Below are positions 1 through 6,221 of a stretch of DNA of 8,054 nt, one piece after another. The stretch is from Sphingomonadaceae bacterium (lineage in GTDB: Bacteria; Pseudomonadota; Alphaproteobacteria; Sphingomonadales; Sphingomonadaceae). The stretch lies in NCBI GenBank assembly GCA_947442095.1, contig CANEVG010000149.1:1-8054 (forward strand), given 5' to 3'. The number at the start of each line of letters is the position of its first letter. Within the stretch, counting starts at the first letter, position 1. The notes under the pieces are model-generated. The model was not told the DNA's origin and ran no database searches. It saw nothing but the letters and a program-made list of their open reading frames with translations. The translations under genes were made by a program, and so were the position numbers.

Positions 1-560
1 GCAAGCTTTTCAACCTCACTTCGGGCCATGCGGGTATCGAGCGCAGCGCCCCGCGCGATACGTTCGGCAAGGTCGTTGGAAAGGCGCAGGCCTGCCCGAT
101 CCGCCATTTCGCGCACGGCCGTGGTGACAGTGCCCGTGTCCGGGGGATGGAACATGGTGACTAGAGCGTCCGGCCGATCGGACAGCAGCTTAGCAATTCG
201 CGATTTGTCACTGGCAGAGGTTGCCAGAATGAACACCGGCCAGCCTGCAACCGGGCTTGCAAGCAGGGTCTCGACCGCGTCGAAGGCTTCATCCCCGGCA
301 CAACGGATGTGGATCTGGCGTGTGTCGCCGAACAAGGAAACCGAACGCGCCTCATCAGCGAGGCGAACCGGATCGCGGCGCAGATCCGCGCCGGCAAGCT
401 CGACACGCTCAAACGCGCCCTGCTGCGCGGCGATATGGGCTGAAAGCCGCGCGGCGGCATCGCTTGCACCTGCTTCGTCAGGGCCGCAGAAATAGAACAC
501 GCTGGCCTCTGCGGCAGCCCGGGTCATTTGCGCAGCGAAGTTCTTTTGCGAGGCCTTCAT
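1..560 (-). CDS. holA: DNA polymerase III delta subunit (clamp loader), 3' part missing
   Basis: This is the N-terminal portion (about 186 residues of a usual length near 340) of the delta subunit. In this family delta opens the beta sliding clamp as part of the cytoplasmic clamp-loader complex. The translation starts MKASQKNFAAQ and continues with FYFCGPDEAGASDAAARL. It then has the VELAGADLRRDPVRLADEA and VFILATSASDKSRIAKLL segments characteristic of alphaproteobacterial HolA. As expected for delta, no Walker A P-loop is seen in this AAA+-like N-terminal domain. The gene runs off the left edge. The ATG at 560-558 is the only sensible start, because an in-frame TAA lies two codons upstream. 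The gene is last in the visible DUF3576-leuS-lptE-holA operon, 37 nt after the lptE stop. The only Shine-Dalgarno-like element, GAGG, is 9 nt upstream and lies inside a hairpin stem (see 547-576), so translation may depend on ribosomes arriving from lptE. Confidence 0.9.
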   Translation of the reverse strand, partial: MKASQKNFAAQMTRAAAEASVFYFCGPDEAGASDAAARLSAHIAAQQGAFERVELAGADLRRDPVRLADEARSVSLFGDTRQIHIRCAGDEAFDAVETLLASPVAGWPVFILATSASDKSRIAKLLSDRPDALVTMFHPPDTGTVTTAVREMADRAGLRLSNDLAERIARGAALDTRMARSEVEKL

Positions 561-576
561 GGGTTAAGGCCTCGCA
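547..576 (-). promoter_or_regulatory. Perfect 11-bp hairpin enclosing the holA start codon
   Basis: On the mRNA strand, arm TGCGAGGCCTT is followed by loop AACCCATG and arm AAGGCCTCGCA, a perfect 11-bp inverted repeat with an 8-nt loop. The holA ATG forms the last three bases of the loop. The only SD-like motif (GAGG) is buried in the 5' arm, and codons 2-5 form the 3' arm. There is no trailing T-run, so it does not look like an intrinsic terminator. The repeat is seen directly; a role in translational control or coupling to lptE is inference. Confidence 0.6.
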
Positions 577-597
577 GCGCGGCGAAGGGCATCGCGG

Positions 598-1092
598 TCA
601 AAGCGCCTTGCGCAGTTTCGTGGCTACGCGGGTCACGATCTGTTCGGCAACCTCGTGGCTGAGGTTTTCCAGCGCGGTCTGCTCGGCGGCGATCACGGCA
701 TATTCGCTTGAGACGATATCGACACCTGCATCCGCACCGACTGTGGCATCGAGCAGAATATCGCCGGAGGCCAGATCAACCAGCTGATAGCGGGCGCGTA
801 AAGTGCGCCTCTCGCGTGTCACCGCGTCGTTCGAAAGCAGACCAAGGCCCTTGAGTTGCTCGTCCAGCCGCACATCGAGCCGATAGCGCGGCTCGCCCGC
901 AGCGCCCGCACCAAGGCGGTCGACCAGCGCAGAGCGGACCAGCCAGCCGGCCTTGCCCTCAATCGCAGAGACGTTCACGCCCGCAATCGCACGCGCGACA
1001 GCGCCCTGACCGCCGCCCGCGTACATCGGTGAGAGGCCGCAGCCGGTGAGCGCTAGCGGCGCCAGCGCGAGCAGGAGAACTTTAGGCAACAA
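598..1092 (-). CDS. lptE: LPS-assembly lipoprotein LptE
   Basis: 164 aa, the usual size for LptE. In this family the protein is an outer-membrane lipoprotein that plugs the LptD barrel and helps insert lipopolysaccharide into the outer leaflet. It begins MLPKVLLLALAPLALTGC, a lipoprotein signal peptide with lipobox LTGC and lipidated Cys18. GLSPMYAGG follows, matching the 'CGFxPLYG' opening of the family. Later segments such as YRLDVRLDEQLKGLGLL and the long amphipathic C-terminal helix (about 130-164) fit LptE. Starts are constrained: an in-frame TGA lies two codons upstream and no ATG or GTG precedes the lipobox. The start must therefore be one of two tandem TTG codons, at 1092-1090 or 1089-1087. 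Both overlap the leuS 3' end (leuS stop 1084-1082) by 8-11 nt. The SD is weak (GGTG at 1100-1097), so translational coupling to leuS is likely. Confidence 0.88.
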   Translation of the reverse strand: MLPKVLLLALAPLALTGCGLSPMYAGGGQGAVARAIAGVNVSAIEGKAGWLVRSALVDRLGAGAAGEPRYRLDVRLDEQLKGLGLLSNDAVTRERRTLRARYQLVDLASGDILLDATVGADAGVDIVSSEYAVIAAEQTALENLSHEVAEQIVTRVATKLRKAL

Positions 1093-3628
1093 GGTTCACC
1101 AGCCTGTCGGGTACCACGATCACTTTCCTTACCTCCGCTCCATCAAGTGCACGCTGCACCTTGTCGGAAGCGAGGGCAAGGCGTTCGAGCTCTTCGCGCG
1201 GGGTGCCTTTGGCGACGGTGAGCGTGTCGCGCAGCTTGCCTTTCACCTGCACAGCGACTGTCACCTCGTCATCGACCAGCAGCGCCGGATCGACCTCGGG
1301 CCAGGCGGCATCTGCGACGAGGCCTTCGCCAAACACGGCAAAGGCCTCTTCGGCGAGATGCGGCATCATCGGGGCGGCGAGCAACAGCAGCGCGCGGATA
1401 GCGGCGCTGCGGTTGGCGGAAGGCCCGGCCTTTTCGGTCGCGGCGGTCAGTTCGTAGATCCTCGCGACGGCCTTGTTGAAGCCCAGCGCCTCGATATCCT
1501 GCGCCACAGCATGGACGGTCTGGTGCGTCTTGCGCGCCAGCGCGGCATCGGTGCCAATTGCCTCTGCATCGTATTGCCCGAACAAACGCCACAGCCGCTG
1601 GACGAAGCGCCAGCAGCCTTCGATTCCAGCTTCGGACCAGGGCAGATCGCGCTCAGGCGGGCTGTCAGACAGCATGAACCAGCGGATCGCATCGGCGCCG
1701 TATTTGGCGACGATCTCGTCAGGGTCCACGACGTTCTTCTTGGACTTCGACATTTTGATAACGCGGCCGATCTCGACCGGTGCGCCATCTGCTTTGAGCG
1801 CCGCGCCCTCGGCAGTCCGCTCTACTTCGGCCGGGCTGAAGAACACCGGCTGGCCGTTCTCGGGGTTCTTGCGCTCGTATGTCTCGTGCGTGACCATGCC
1901 TTGCGTGAACAGGCTGGCGAAGGGTTCGGTCACTTCGACCTTACCAATGCGGGCCAGCGCGCGGGTCCAGAAGCGGGCGTAGAGCAAGTGCAGGATCGCG
2001 TGCTCGATCCCGCCGATATACTGCTCAACCGGCAGCCAACGCTTAATTGCCTCCGGATCGAACGGCCGGTCATCAGGCTGGCTAGCGAAGCGCAGGAAGT
2101 ACCACGAGGAATCGACGAAAGTGTCGAGCGTGTCGGTCTCGCGCCGCGCCGCGTGGCCGCACTGCGGGCAATCGACATGCTTCCAGAGGGGGTGCCGGTC
2201 GAGCGGGTTGCCCGGCACGTCGAAGGTCACGTCTTCGGGCAGCACGACTGGCAAGTGCTTCTTGGGAACCGGCACCACGCCGCAGACCTCGCAGTGAATG
2301 AATGGGATCGGGGTGCCCCAATAGCGCTGACGGCTGACGCCCCAGTCGCGCAGACGCCACACGGTCTTGCCTTCGCCCCAGCCTTCGGCCTCGGCCTGTG
2401 CGATTACGGCGGCCTTGGCGGCGGGGACATCCAGGCCATCGAGGAAGCGCGAGTTCACGAGGCGGCCGGGGCCTGTATAGGCTTCGCCGCCTTCGAACAC
2501 GGGATTGGTCTTCCCGCCATCGGCAACGACGCGGGTGACCGGCAGGCCGTATTTCCGGGCAAAGTCGATGTCGCGCTGGTCGTGCGCCGGGCAGCCGAAC
2601 ACCGCGCCGGTGCCATAGTCCATCAGCACGAAGTTCGCGATGTAGACCGGTAGCTGCCATGTCTCATCGAGCGGGTGCACCACTTTGAGCCCGGTGTCGA
2701 AGCCGAGCTTCTCCGCCGTTTCCAGCTCAGCCGCCGTGGTTCCGCCCTGCTTGCACTTCGCAATGAAGTCGCCGGCTTCTGGCGTGTCCTTGGCCATCGC
2801 CTGCGCGATCGGGTGATCGGCAGCGATCGCCACGAAGCTCGCGCCGAACAGGGTATCGGGCCGGGTCGAATAGACCGCGATATCCTCTTCGAGCGGCGCG
2901 ACGGGCTTGAACCGGAACTGCAGGCCCTGTGATTTCCCGATCCAGTTCTCCTGCATCGTGCGGACCTTCTCGGGCCACTTGTCGAGCGTGGAGAGCCCTT
3001 CGAGCAGTTCGTCGGCGAAGTCGGTGATCTTGAGGAACCACTGGTTCAGCTTGCGCTTTTCCACTAGCGCACCCGAACGCCAGCCGCGCCCGTCGATAAC
3101 TTGCTCGTTGGCCAGCACGGTCATATCGACCGGGTCCCAGTTGACCGTCGATTCCCGGCGATAGACGAGGCCCGCCGCATAGAGATCGAGGAACAGCGCC
3201 TGTTCCTGGCCATAGTATTCCGGCTCGCAGGTCGCAAGTTCGCGGCTCCAGTCGAGCGCAAAGCCGAGCCGCTTCAATTGCGCCTTCATGTTGGCAATGT
3301 TGCTGCGGGTCCAGCCGCCGGGGTGTACGCCCTTTTCCATCGCGGCGTTTTCGGCCGGCATGCCGAACGCGTCCCAGCCCATCGGGTGCAGCACTTCAAA
3401 GCCGCGCATGCGCTTGTAGCGCGCGAGCACGTCGCCCATCGTGTAGTTGCGCACATGGCCGATATGGATGCGCCCCGAAGGATAGGGGAACATCTCCAGC
3501 ACGTAGCTGCGCGGCTTGGCCGAGGTAACATCGGCACGGAAGGATTGGTGTTCGTCCCACACTTGCTGCCAGCGGGTATCGGCAGTGGCGGGATCGAAGC
3601 GAATGGGTTCAGGGCGCTCGGGGGTCAT
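1082..3628 (-). CDS. leuS: Leucyl-tRNA synthetase
   Basis: 848-aa class I aminoacyl-tRNA synthetase that charges tRNA-Leu with leucine in the cytoplasm. Visible motifs, in residues from MTPERPEPIR: FPYPSGRIHIGHVRNYT with the HIGH box at 55-58; the CP1 editing domain with STRPDTLFG (254-262) and MDYGTGAVFG (336-345); and a zinc-ribbon-like insert with CEVC (446-449) and CPQC (487-490). These are followed by DTFVDSSWYFLRF (502-514), IGGIEHAILHLLYARFW (538-554) and the KMSKS loop (625-629). The anticodon-binding helical domain (about 650-770) and the C-terminal domain ending VVPDRLVNLVA come last. Length and motifs indicate an intact, active enzyme. I chose the ATG at 3628 because AGAGGA (3640-3635) sits 6 nt upstream. 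A TTG 12 codons earlier (3664) has no such support. It follows the DUF3576 gene after 68 nt and overlaps lptE, so it is the second gene of the operon. Confidence 0.98.
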   Translation of the reverse strand: MTPERPEPIRFDPATADTRWQQVWDEHQSFRADVTSAKPRSYVLEMFPYPSGRIHIGHVRNYTMGDVLARYKRMRGFEVLHPMGWDAFGMPAENAAMEKGVHPGGWTRSNIANMKAQLKRLGFALDWSRELATCEPEYYGQEQALFLDLYAAGLVYRRESTVNWDPVDMTVLANEQVIDGRGWRSGALVEKRKLNQWFLKITDFADELLEGLSTLDKWPEKVRTMQENWIGKSQGLQFRFKPVAPLEEDIAVYSTRPDTLFGASFVAIAADHPIAQAMAKDTPEAGDFIAKCKQGGTTAAELETAEKLGFDTGLKVVHPLDETWQLPVYIANFVLMDYGTGAVFGCPAHDQRDIDFARKYGLPVTRVVADGGKTNPVFEGGEAYTGPGRLVNSRFLDGLDVPAAKAAVIAQAEAEGWGEGKTVWRLRDWGVSRQRYWGTPIPFIHCEVCGVVPVPKKHLPVVLPEDVTFDVPGNPLDRHPLWKHVDCPQCGHAARRETDTLDTFVDSSWYFLRFASQPDDRPFDPEAIKRWLPVEQYIGGIEHAILHLLYARFWTRALARIGKVEVTEPFASLFTQGMVTHETYERKNPENGQPVFFSPAEVERTAEGAALKADGAPVEIGRVIKMSKSKKNVVDPDEIVAKYGADAIRWFMLSDSPPERDLPWSEAGIEGCWRFVQRLWRLFGQYDAEAIGTDAALARKTHQTVHAVAQDIEALGFNKAVARIYELTAATEKAGPSANRSAAIRALLLLAAPMMPHLAEEAFAVFGEGLVADAAWPEVDPALLVDDEVTVAVQVKGKLRDTLTVAKGTPREELERLALASDKVQRALDGAEVRKVIVVPDRLVNLVA

Positions 3629-3634
3629 GCCGCT

Positions 3635-3640
3635 TCCTCT
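3635..3640 (-). promoter_or_regulatory. Shine-Dalgarno site of leuS
   Basis: AGAGGA on the minus strand, 6 nt before the ATG at 3628. It decides the leuS start in favour of MTPERPEP over the longer TTG-initiated frame. Confidence 0.7.
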
Positions 3641-3696
3641 AGGGAGCAGCGCCCAGCCGTGCAACCGTCAGAACGGAAGGATCAGCCGCGCCCTGA

Positions 3697-4161
3697 TCAG
3701 CCTTGTATCGTCTGGCGGCGCAGATCGCGTGCCTTGGTCAGGATGATGTCTTCCAGCTTCTGCACCGTGGCCGCCTGCACCGGGGCGTCGATCCAGTTGC
3801 TGCCCTGCGCGACCTGGCGGCTGGCGGCGATGCGCAGCGCATCCGCGCGCAGATCCTGATCGAGGATTGAAACTGTGACCTTCATCCGCTCGCCGGGGTT
3901 GCGGGGGTTGGTGTACCAGTCGGTCACGACCACGCCGCCGTTGCTGTCGGTCTGCACCAGTGGCATGAACGAGAGGGTTTCCAGCGTGGCGCGCCACAGA
4001 TAGGCGTTGACACCGATCGTGGTGACCTTGCTGGCGGCGAGATCAAGCTGGGGCCGCGCCTTCTTGCTGCAGCCGGAAACCAGCCCAGTGGCCGCGATGA
4101 CAAGCACGCCGGCTGCAAGGCCCCGGACGATGGTGGCAGAAATGCTAGGGCGTGTCGTCAC
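3697..4161 (-). CDS. DUF3576 family lipoprotein
   Basis: 154-aa protein matching the DUF3576 family of alphaproteobacteria. Its hallmark segments are IGVNAYLWRATLETLSFMPL (about 49-68), GGVVVTDWY, NPGERMKVTVSILDQDLRADALRI and the C-terminal KLEDIILTKARDLR. The N-terminus has a lipoprotein signal peptide: basic start (R4, R13), hydrophobic stretch 14-29 and lipobox LVSGC with Cys31. It is therefore probably membrane-anchored and faces the periplasm. No biochemical function is known to me for the family. It starts on GTG (4161-4159), supported by AGGA (4170-4167) 5 nt upstream; no ATG precedes the lipobox. It heads the minus-strand operon DUF3576-leuS-lptE-holA, 68 nt before leuS. Its place beside lptE hints at an envelope role, but that is only context. 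Confidence 0.88.
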   Translation of the reverse strand: MTTRPSISATIVRGLAAGVLVIAATGLVSGCSKKARPQLDLAASKVTTIGVNAYLWRATLETLSFMPLVQTDSNGGVVVTDWYTNPRNPGERMKVTVSILDQDLRADALRIAASRQVAQGSNWIDAPVQAATVQKLEDIILTKARDLRRQTIQG

Positions 4162-4216
4162 TGGAATCCTGTCCTTGCTGGCGCGAACACGCAGGCAAAC
4201 CGCTTGTCCGGTACGT

Positions 4217-4246
4217 CATTTACGCGCCGAGATGGCGCTTTGTTAA
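4217..4246 (-). promoter_or_regulatory. Candidate promoter of the DUF3576-leuS-lptE-holA operon, with palindromic spacer
   Basis: On the minus strand TTAACA (4246-4241, 5 of 6 matches to the -35 consensus) is followed by an 18-nt spacer and TAAATG (4222-4217, a poor -10). The spacer contains the inverted repeat GCGCC-n5-GGCGC (4224-4238), which could be an operator or chance in GC-rich DNA. Predicted transcription would start near 4210, about 50 nt before the GTG start. Judged by eye only. Confidence 0.3.
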
Positions 4247-4260
4247 GGCGGCTCTATCAC

Positions 4261-4300
4261 CCCGGCGCCGCGCGCTGCAAGGGCATTGCAGCAAGCCGGG
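4261..4300. repeat. Nested inverted repeat (hairpin)
   Basis: An inner perfect 7-bp repeat, GCTGCAA (4274-4280) and TTGCAGC (4286-4292), has a 5-nt loop. It is enclosed by an outer 6-bp repeat, CCCGGC (4261-4266) and GCCGGG (4295-4300). No T-run follows on either strand, so it is not an evident terminator. Function unknown. Confidence 0.45.
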
Positions 4301-4313
4301 CAACGGGCCGGAT

Positions 4314-4338
4314 CACTGGCTGCTCCTTAGTGCCAGTG
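4314..4338. repeat. 7-bp inverted repeat with a competing partner downstream
   Basis: CACTGGC (4314-4320) and GCCAGTG (4332-4338) form a perfect 7-bp stem with an 11-nt loop. The right arm extended, CCAGTGGG (4333-4340), is also perfectly complementary to CCCACTGG (4416-4423), so two mutually exclusive pairings are possible. Matches of this size can arise by chance in 366 bp. Confidence 0.35.
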
Positions 4339-4527
4339 GGTGCCTGCCGCGCACCTGAACGCGCGCGTGTGGGCAATGCGCAACAGATTGTGCCGAACTG
4401 GCAGAAAAGCGTTACCCCACTGGAAATTATCAGGCGACCACCGTATGTCTTGCCTACAGAGCGGATAGCTATAGATTCGCTCGCATTCCGGTGATGCGTT
4501 TCGGACATTGAAAAGGTCAAACCGTCC

Positions 4528-5346
4528 ATGAGCGGCAAGATAGGCAAAGGAGCTAAGGCGCGAGGGTTTTCCCGCTCGCGCGTGCTGCCATTGCTCGGCT
4601 GCGCTCTGATAGGCATGGCGGCAGGCCCGGCGCTGGGCACTGCCTTGTCAAGCAATCTCGACCAGTCCCCTGTCAGCCTGTCGGCGCGCGGTGGCATTGG
4701 TTCGTTCACGCCGGCCTCGGTCGATCCGCAGCTGATTTCGCAGATCACCGCGCAGATCCCCGGCCGCGCATCCGGTCATGGCCGGCTGTTTCGTTTCACG
4801 CCCGCAGGCATGGAGAATCGTCCTGACCGCGCTGTGACCGTGGCAGTGCGGGTCAATGAACTTGGCTCTGATGGTTTTGTCGTGCACACTCCGATTGCCG
4901 TAAGCGCGAATGCGCCGAGTGGGGCCCTGCCGATCCGCATTGCTCCGATGGTATACAACCTCGGGCTGGCGCGCGGATATCAGAGCTTTGCAGCCACAGC
5001 GGGTGCGTCGCGTGAAAGCACGAAGCTTGATGTTCAGCGGCTTGAAATGCCCGATCTGCGGGCCTTTGGCCGCAAGGAGAGCTTCGCTGCCTCGAATGCC
5101 GGAACATCCTCGCGCCTTGCGCCGCGGATCGAACTGGATACGCGCGAGCGTGCTGGACGGGCTCCCCGGACCTTCGAAGGGCAGGGCGACTATCAGGTCG
5201 ATCTTGGCGGTAGCTACCGCCTGGCCCGTAACCTCGATGTGACAGCAGGCGTGCGCTATTCGCCCGAACGCGACCGCCTGCTGCCCCTGACGGATGGCAA
5301 GAAGGACAGTCAAGCCGTCTACGTCGGAACCCAGTTCCGCTTCTGA
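4528..5346 (+). CDS. Unrecognised exported protein, possible outer-membrane beta-barrel C-terminus
   Basis: 272 aa; I do not recognise a named family. The N-terminus is a signal peptide: a long basic n-region (K4, K7, K10, R12, R16, R18), a hydrophobic core LPLLGCALIGMAAGPALG (20-37), and likely cleavage near GTALSS. The only early Cys (25) lies mid-core without a good lipobox. The mature part is Ala/Gly/Ser/Arg-rich and has a beta-like stretch RAVTVAVRV (101-109). The C-terminal 55 residues alternate polar and hydrophobic residues: DYQVDLGGSYRL, NLDVTAGVRYSPE, then AVYVGTQFRF ending in Phe. That resembles the last strands and terminal Phe of outer-membrane beta-barrels. ATG 4528 is preferred because it keeps the basic n-region, though its SD (AAAAGG, 11 nt upstream) is poor. 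It is followed by a probable terminator, so it is likely monocistronic. Its length is too small for a full porin. Confidence 0.65.
   Translation: MSGKIGKGAKARGFSRSRVLPLLGCALIGMAAGPALGTALSSNLDQSPVSLSARGGIGSFTPASVDPQLISQITAQIPGRASGHGRLFRFTPAGMENRPDRAVTVAVRVNELGSDGFVVHTPIAVSANAPSGALPIRIAPMVYNLGLARGYQSFAATAGASRESTKLDVQRLEMPDLRAFGRKESFAASNAGTSSRLAPRIELDTRERAGRAPRTFEGQGDYQVDLGGSYRLARNLDVTAGVRYSPERDRLLPLTDGKKDSQAVYVGTQFRF
4558..4581 (+). repeat. GC-rich hairpin inside the signal-peptide codons
   Basis: GCGCGAGGG (4558-4566), loop TTTT, then CCC, a 2-nt bulge GC and TCGCGC (4576-4581): nine pairs in total. It lies about 30-54 nt into the gene starting at 4528 and directly before an in-frame GTG (4582). 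It may affect early elongation, or it may simply reflect Arg/Ser-rich GC codons. Confidence 0.4.
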
Positions 5347-5358
5347 GCCTTTTGCGCC

Positions 5359-5385
5359 AGAAGCCTTTTTCGGCTTCTTGTTTCT
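5359..5385 (+). terminator. Probable rho-independent terminator of the exported-protein gene
   Basis: Stem AGAAGCC (5359-5365), loop TTTTTC, stem GGCTTCT (5372-5378), then the T-rich tail TGTTTCT. It starts 12 nt after the stop codon at 5344-5346. A 7-bp stem with a mixed T-tract suggests moderate efficiency, and it separates this gene from phaB. Confidence 0.6.
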
Positions 5386-5402
5386 GTATTGTTGCGCAGC
5401 GG

Positions 5403-5408
5403 TATGAT
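5403..5408 (+). promoter_or_regulatory. Candidate -10 element for phaB
   Basis: TATGAT matches 5 of 6 of the -10 consensus and lies about 74 nt before the phaB ATG, just after the upstream terminator. The best -35-like sequence (TTGTTT, 5378-5383) is 19 nt away and overlaps the terminator, so the assignment is weak. Confidence 0.25.
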
Positions 5409-5453
5409 CGTGTCCTAACTGCTTGTTCACCGAACGCCTTCGCTTTACGTGCG

Positions 5454-5481
5454 TACCATCAAGATGGCGAAGGAGATGGTA
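5454..5481 (+). promoter_or_regulatory. phaB ribosome-binding site within a small hairpin
   Basis: SD AAGGAG (5470-5475) stands 6 nt before the ATG at 5482 and decides that start. It overlaps the loop and 3' arm of a perfect 7-bp hairpin: TACCATC (5454-5460), a 14-nt loop, and GATGGTA (5475-5481). The 3' arm abuts the start codon. The SD assignment is firm; the hairpin role is speculative. Confidence 0.55.
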
Positions 5482-6210
5482 ATGACTATGACACGCGTGG
5501 CAGTGGTGACCGGCGGTTCGCGCGGTATCGGGAGCGCCATCTGCAAGGCCCTTCAGGCGGAAGGCCGCACGGTTATCGCCAACTACGCCGGAAATGATGC
5601 GCGCGCGCTCGCCTTTGCCGAAGAAACTGGCATCAAGGTGCATCGCTGGGATGTCGGCGATCATGAAGCCACGATCGAGAACTGCGCCCGAATCGCCCAG
5701 GACGTGGGACCGATCGATATCGTGGTGAACAACGCGGGCGTGACGCGCGACGGCGTGCTCCACAAGATGTCGTTCGAAGACTGGAACGAGGTGATGCGCA
5801 TCAACCTCGGCGGCTGCTTCAACATGGCCAAGGCCACGTTCCCTGGCATGCGCGAGCGCGGCTGGGGCCGGATCGTCAATATCGGGTCGATCAACGGACA
5901 GGCCGGGCAATATGGTCAGGTCAACTATGCCGCCGCCAAGTCCGGCATCCATGGCTTCACCAAGGCTCTGGCTCAGGAAGGCGCGAAGTTTGGCGTGACA
6001 GTGAACGCGATCGCGCCCGGCTATATCGATACCGACATGGTGGCGGCCGTGCCCGCGCCGGTACTGGAGAAGATTGTCGCCAAGATCCCGGTCGGCCGCC
6101 TCGGCCAGGCCGAGGAAATTGCCCGCGGCGTGGTGTTCCTGACGTCGGAGGCGGGCGGCTTTGTCACCGGCTCGACCATGAGCATCAACGGCGGGCAGCA
6201 CATGTATTGA
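5482..6210 (+). CDS. phaB: Acetoacetyl-CoA reductase (NADPH), short-chain dehydrogenase
   Basis: 242-aa SDR enzyme. PhaB reduces acetoacetyl-CoA to (R)-3-hydroxybutyryl-CoA with NADPH, supplying monomers for polyhydroxybutyrate in the cytoplasm. Visible motifs are the Rossmann glycine motif TGGSRGIG (10-17), NNAG (83-86), Asn108, and the catalytic Ser136, Tyr149 and Lys153 in NIGSINGQ...YAAAKSG. Features that favour PhaB over FabG are ITRD/VTRD-like VTRDGVLHKM, RGWGRIVNIGSINGQAGQYGQ and the terminal NGGQHM, all as in characterised PhaB proteins. Length is typical (about 240-246). A longer GTG-initiated frame from 5449 exists, but the SD AAGGAG points to the ATG at 5482; the ATG at 5488 is a weaker alternative. 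No phaA or phaC is present in the window. The RHH gene follows after 43 nt on the same strand and is probably co-transcribed. A generic FabG-like role is the main alternative. Confidence 0.9.
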   Translation: MTMTRVAVVTGGSRGIGSAICKALQAEGRTVIANYAGNDARALAFAEETGIKVHRWDVGDHEATIENCARIAQDVGPIDIVVNNAGVTRDGVLHKMSFEDWNEVMRINLGGCFNMAKATFPGMRERGWGRIVNIGSINGQAGQYGQVNYAAAKSGIHGFTKALAQEGAKFGVTVNAIAPGYIDTDMVAAVPAPVLEKIVAKIPVGRLGQAEEIARGVVFLTSEAGGFVTGSTMSINGGQHMY

Positions 6211-6221
6211 TGATCGGGCCG

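Larger units (their letters stand above)
4162..4527. other. Divergent intergenic region with small inverted repeats
   Basis: 366 bp between the DUF3576 operon (leftward) and the exported-protein gene (rightward). It should hold both promoters. I see a candidate minus-strand promoter at 4217-4246. For the plus-strand gene there is only a weak -10-like TATAGA (4470-4475), with no clear -35 at the right distance. Between them lie two 7-bp hairpins (4274-4292 and 4314-4338). Short open frames in this stretch show no recognisable protein, and I call no gene here. Confidence 0.6.

Noticed and set aside
1046..2653. Long plus-strand open frame (535 codons) opposite leuS
   Set aside because: It is entirely antisense to an unmistakable leuS and has a His/Arg/Gly-rich composition with no recognisable domain. 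This is a normal shadow in GC-rich DNA.
3612..3654. Inverted repeat GGGCGCT/AGCGCCC around the leuS start
   Set aside because: Only 7 bp with a 29-nt spacer, and expected by chance at this GC content. The strong SD is in the open spacer, so no regulatory claim is made.
3680..3702. Repeated GGCTGATC and CTGATCAG motif between the DUF3576 stop and leuS
   Set aside because: The copies are short, imperfect and without a T-run. It is neither a convincing terminator nor a protein site.
4204..4494. Plus-strand open frames in the intergenic region, up to 96 codons
   Set aside because: They have no SD, overlap the candidate divergent promoters, and encode no recognisable domain.
5449..5481. Longer GTG-initiated form of phaB (11 extra residues)
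   Set aside because: The extension lacks its own SD and contains the SD used for the ATG at 5482. PhaB proteins normally begin just before the first beta strand.
4648..6201. Long minus-strand open frame (517 codons) opposite the exported-protein gene and phaB
   Set aside because: It spans two clear plus-strand genes and the terminator between them, is His/Arg-rich, and matches no domain I recognise. It is a shadow frame.
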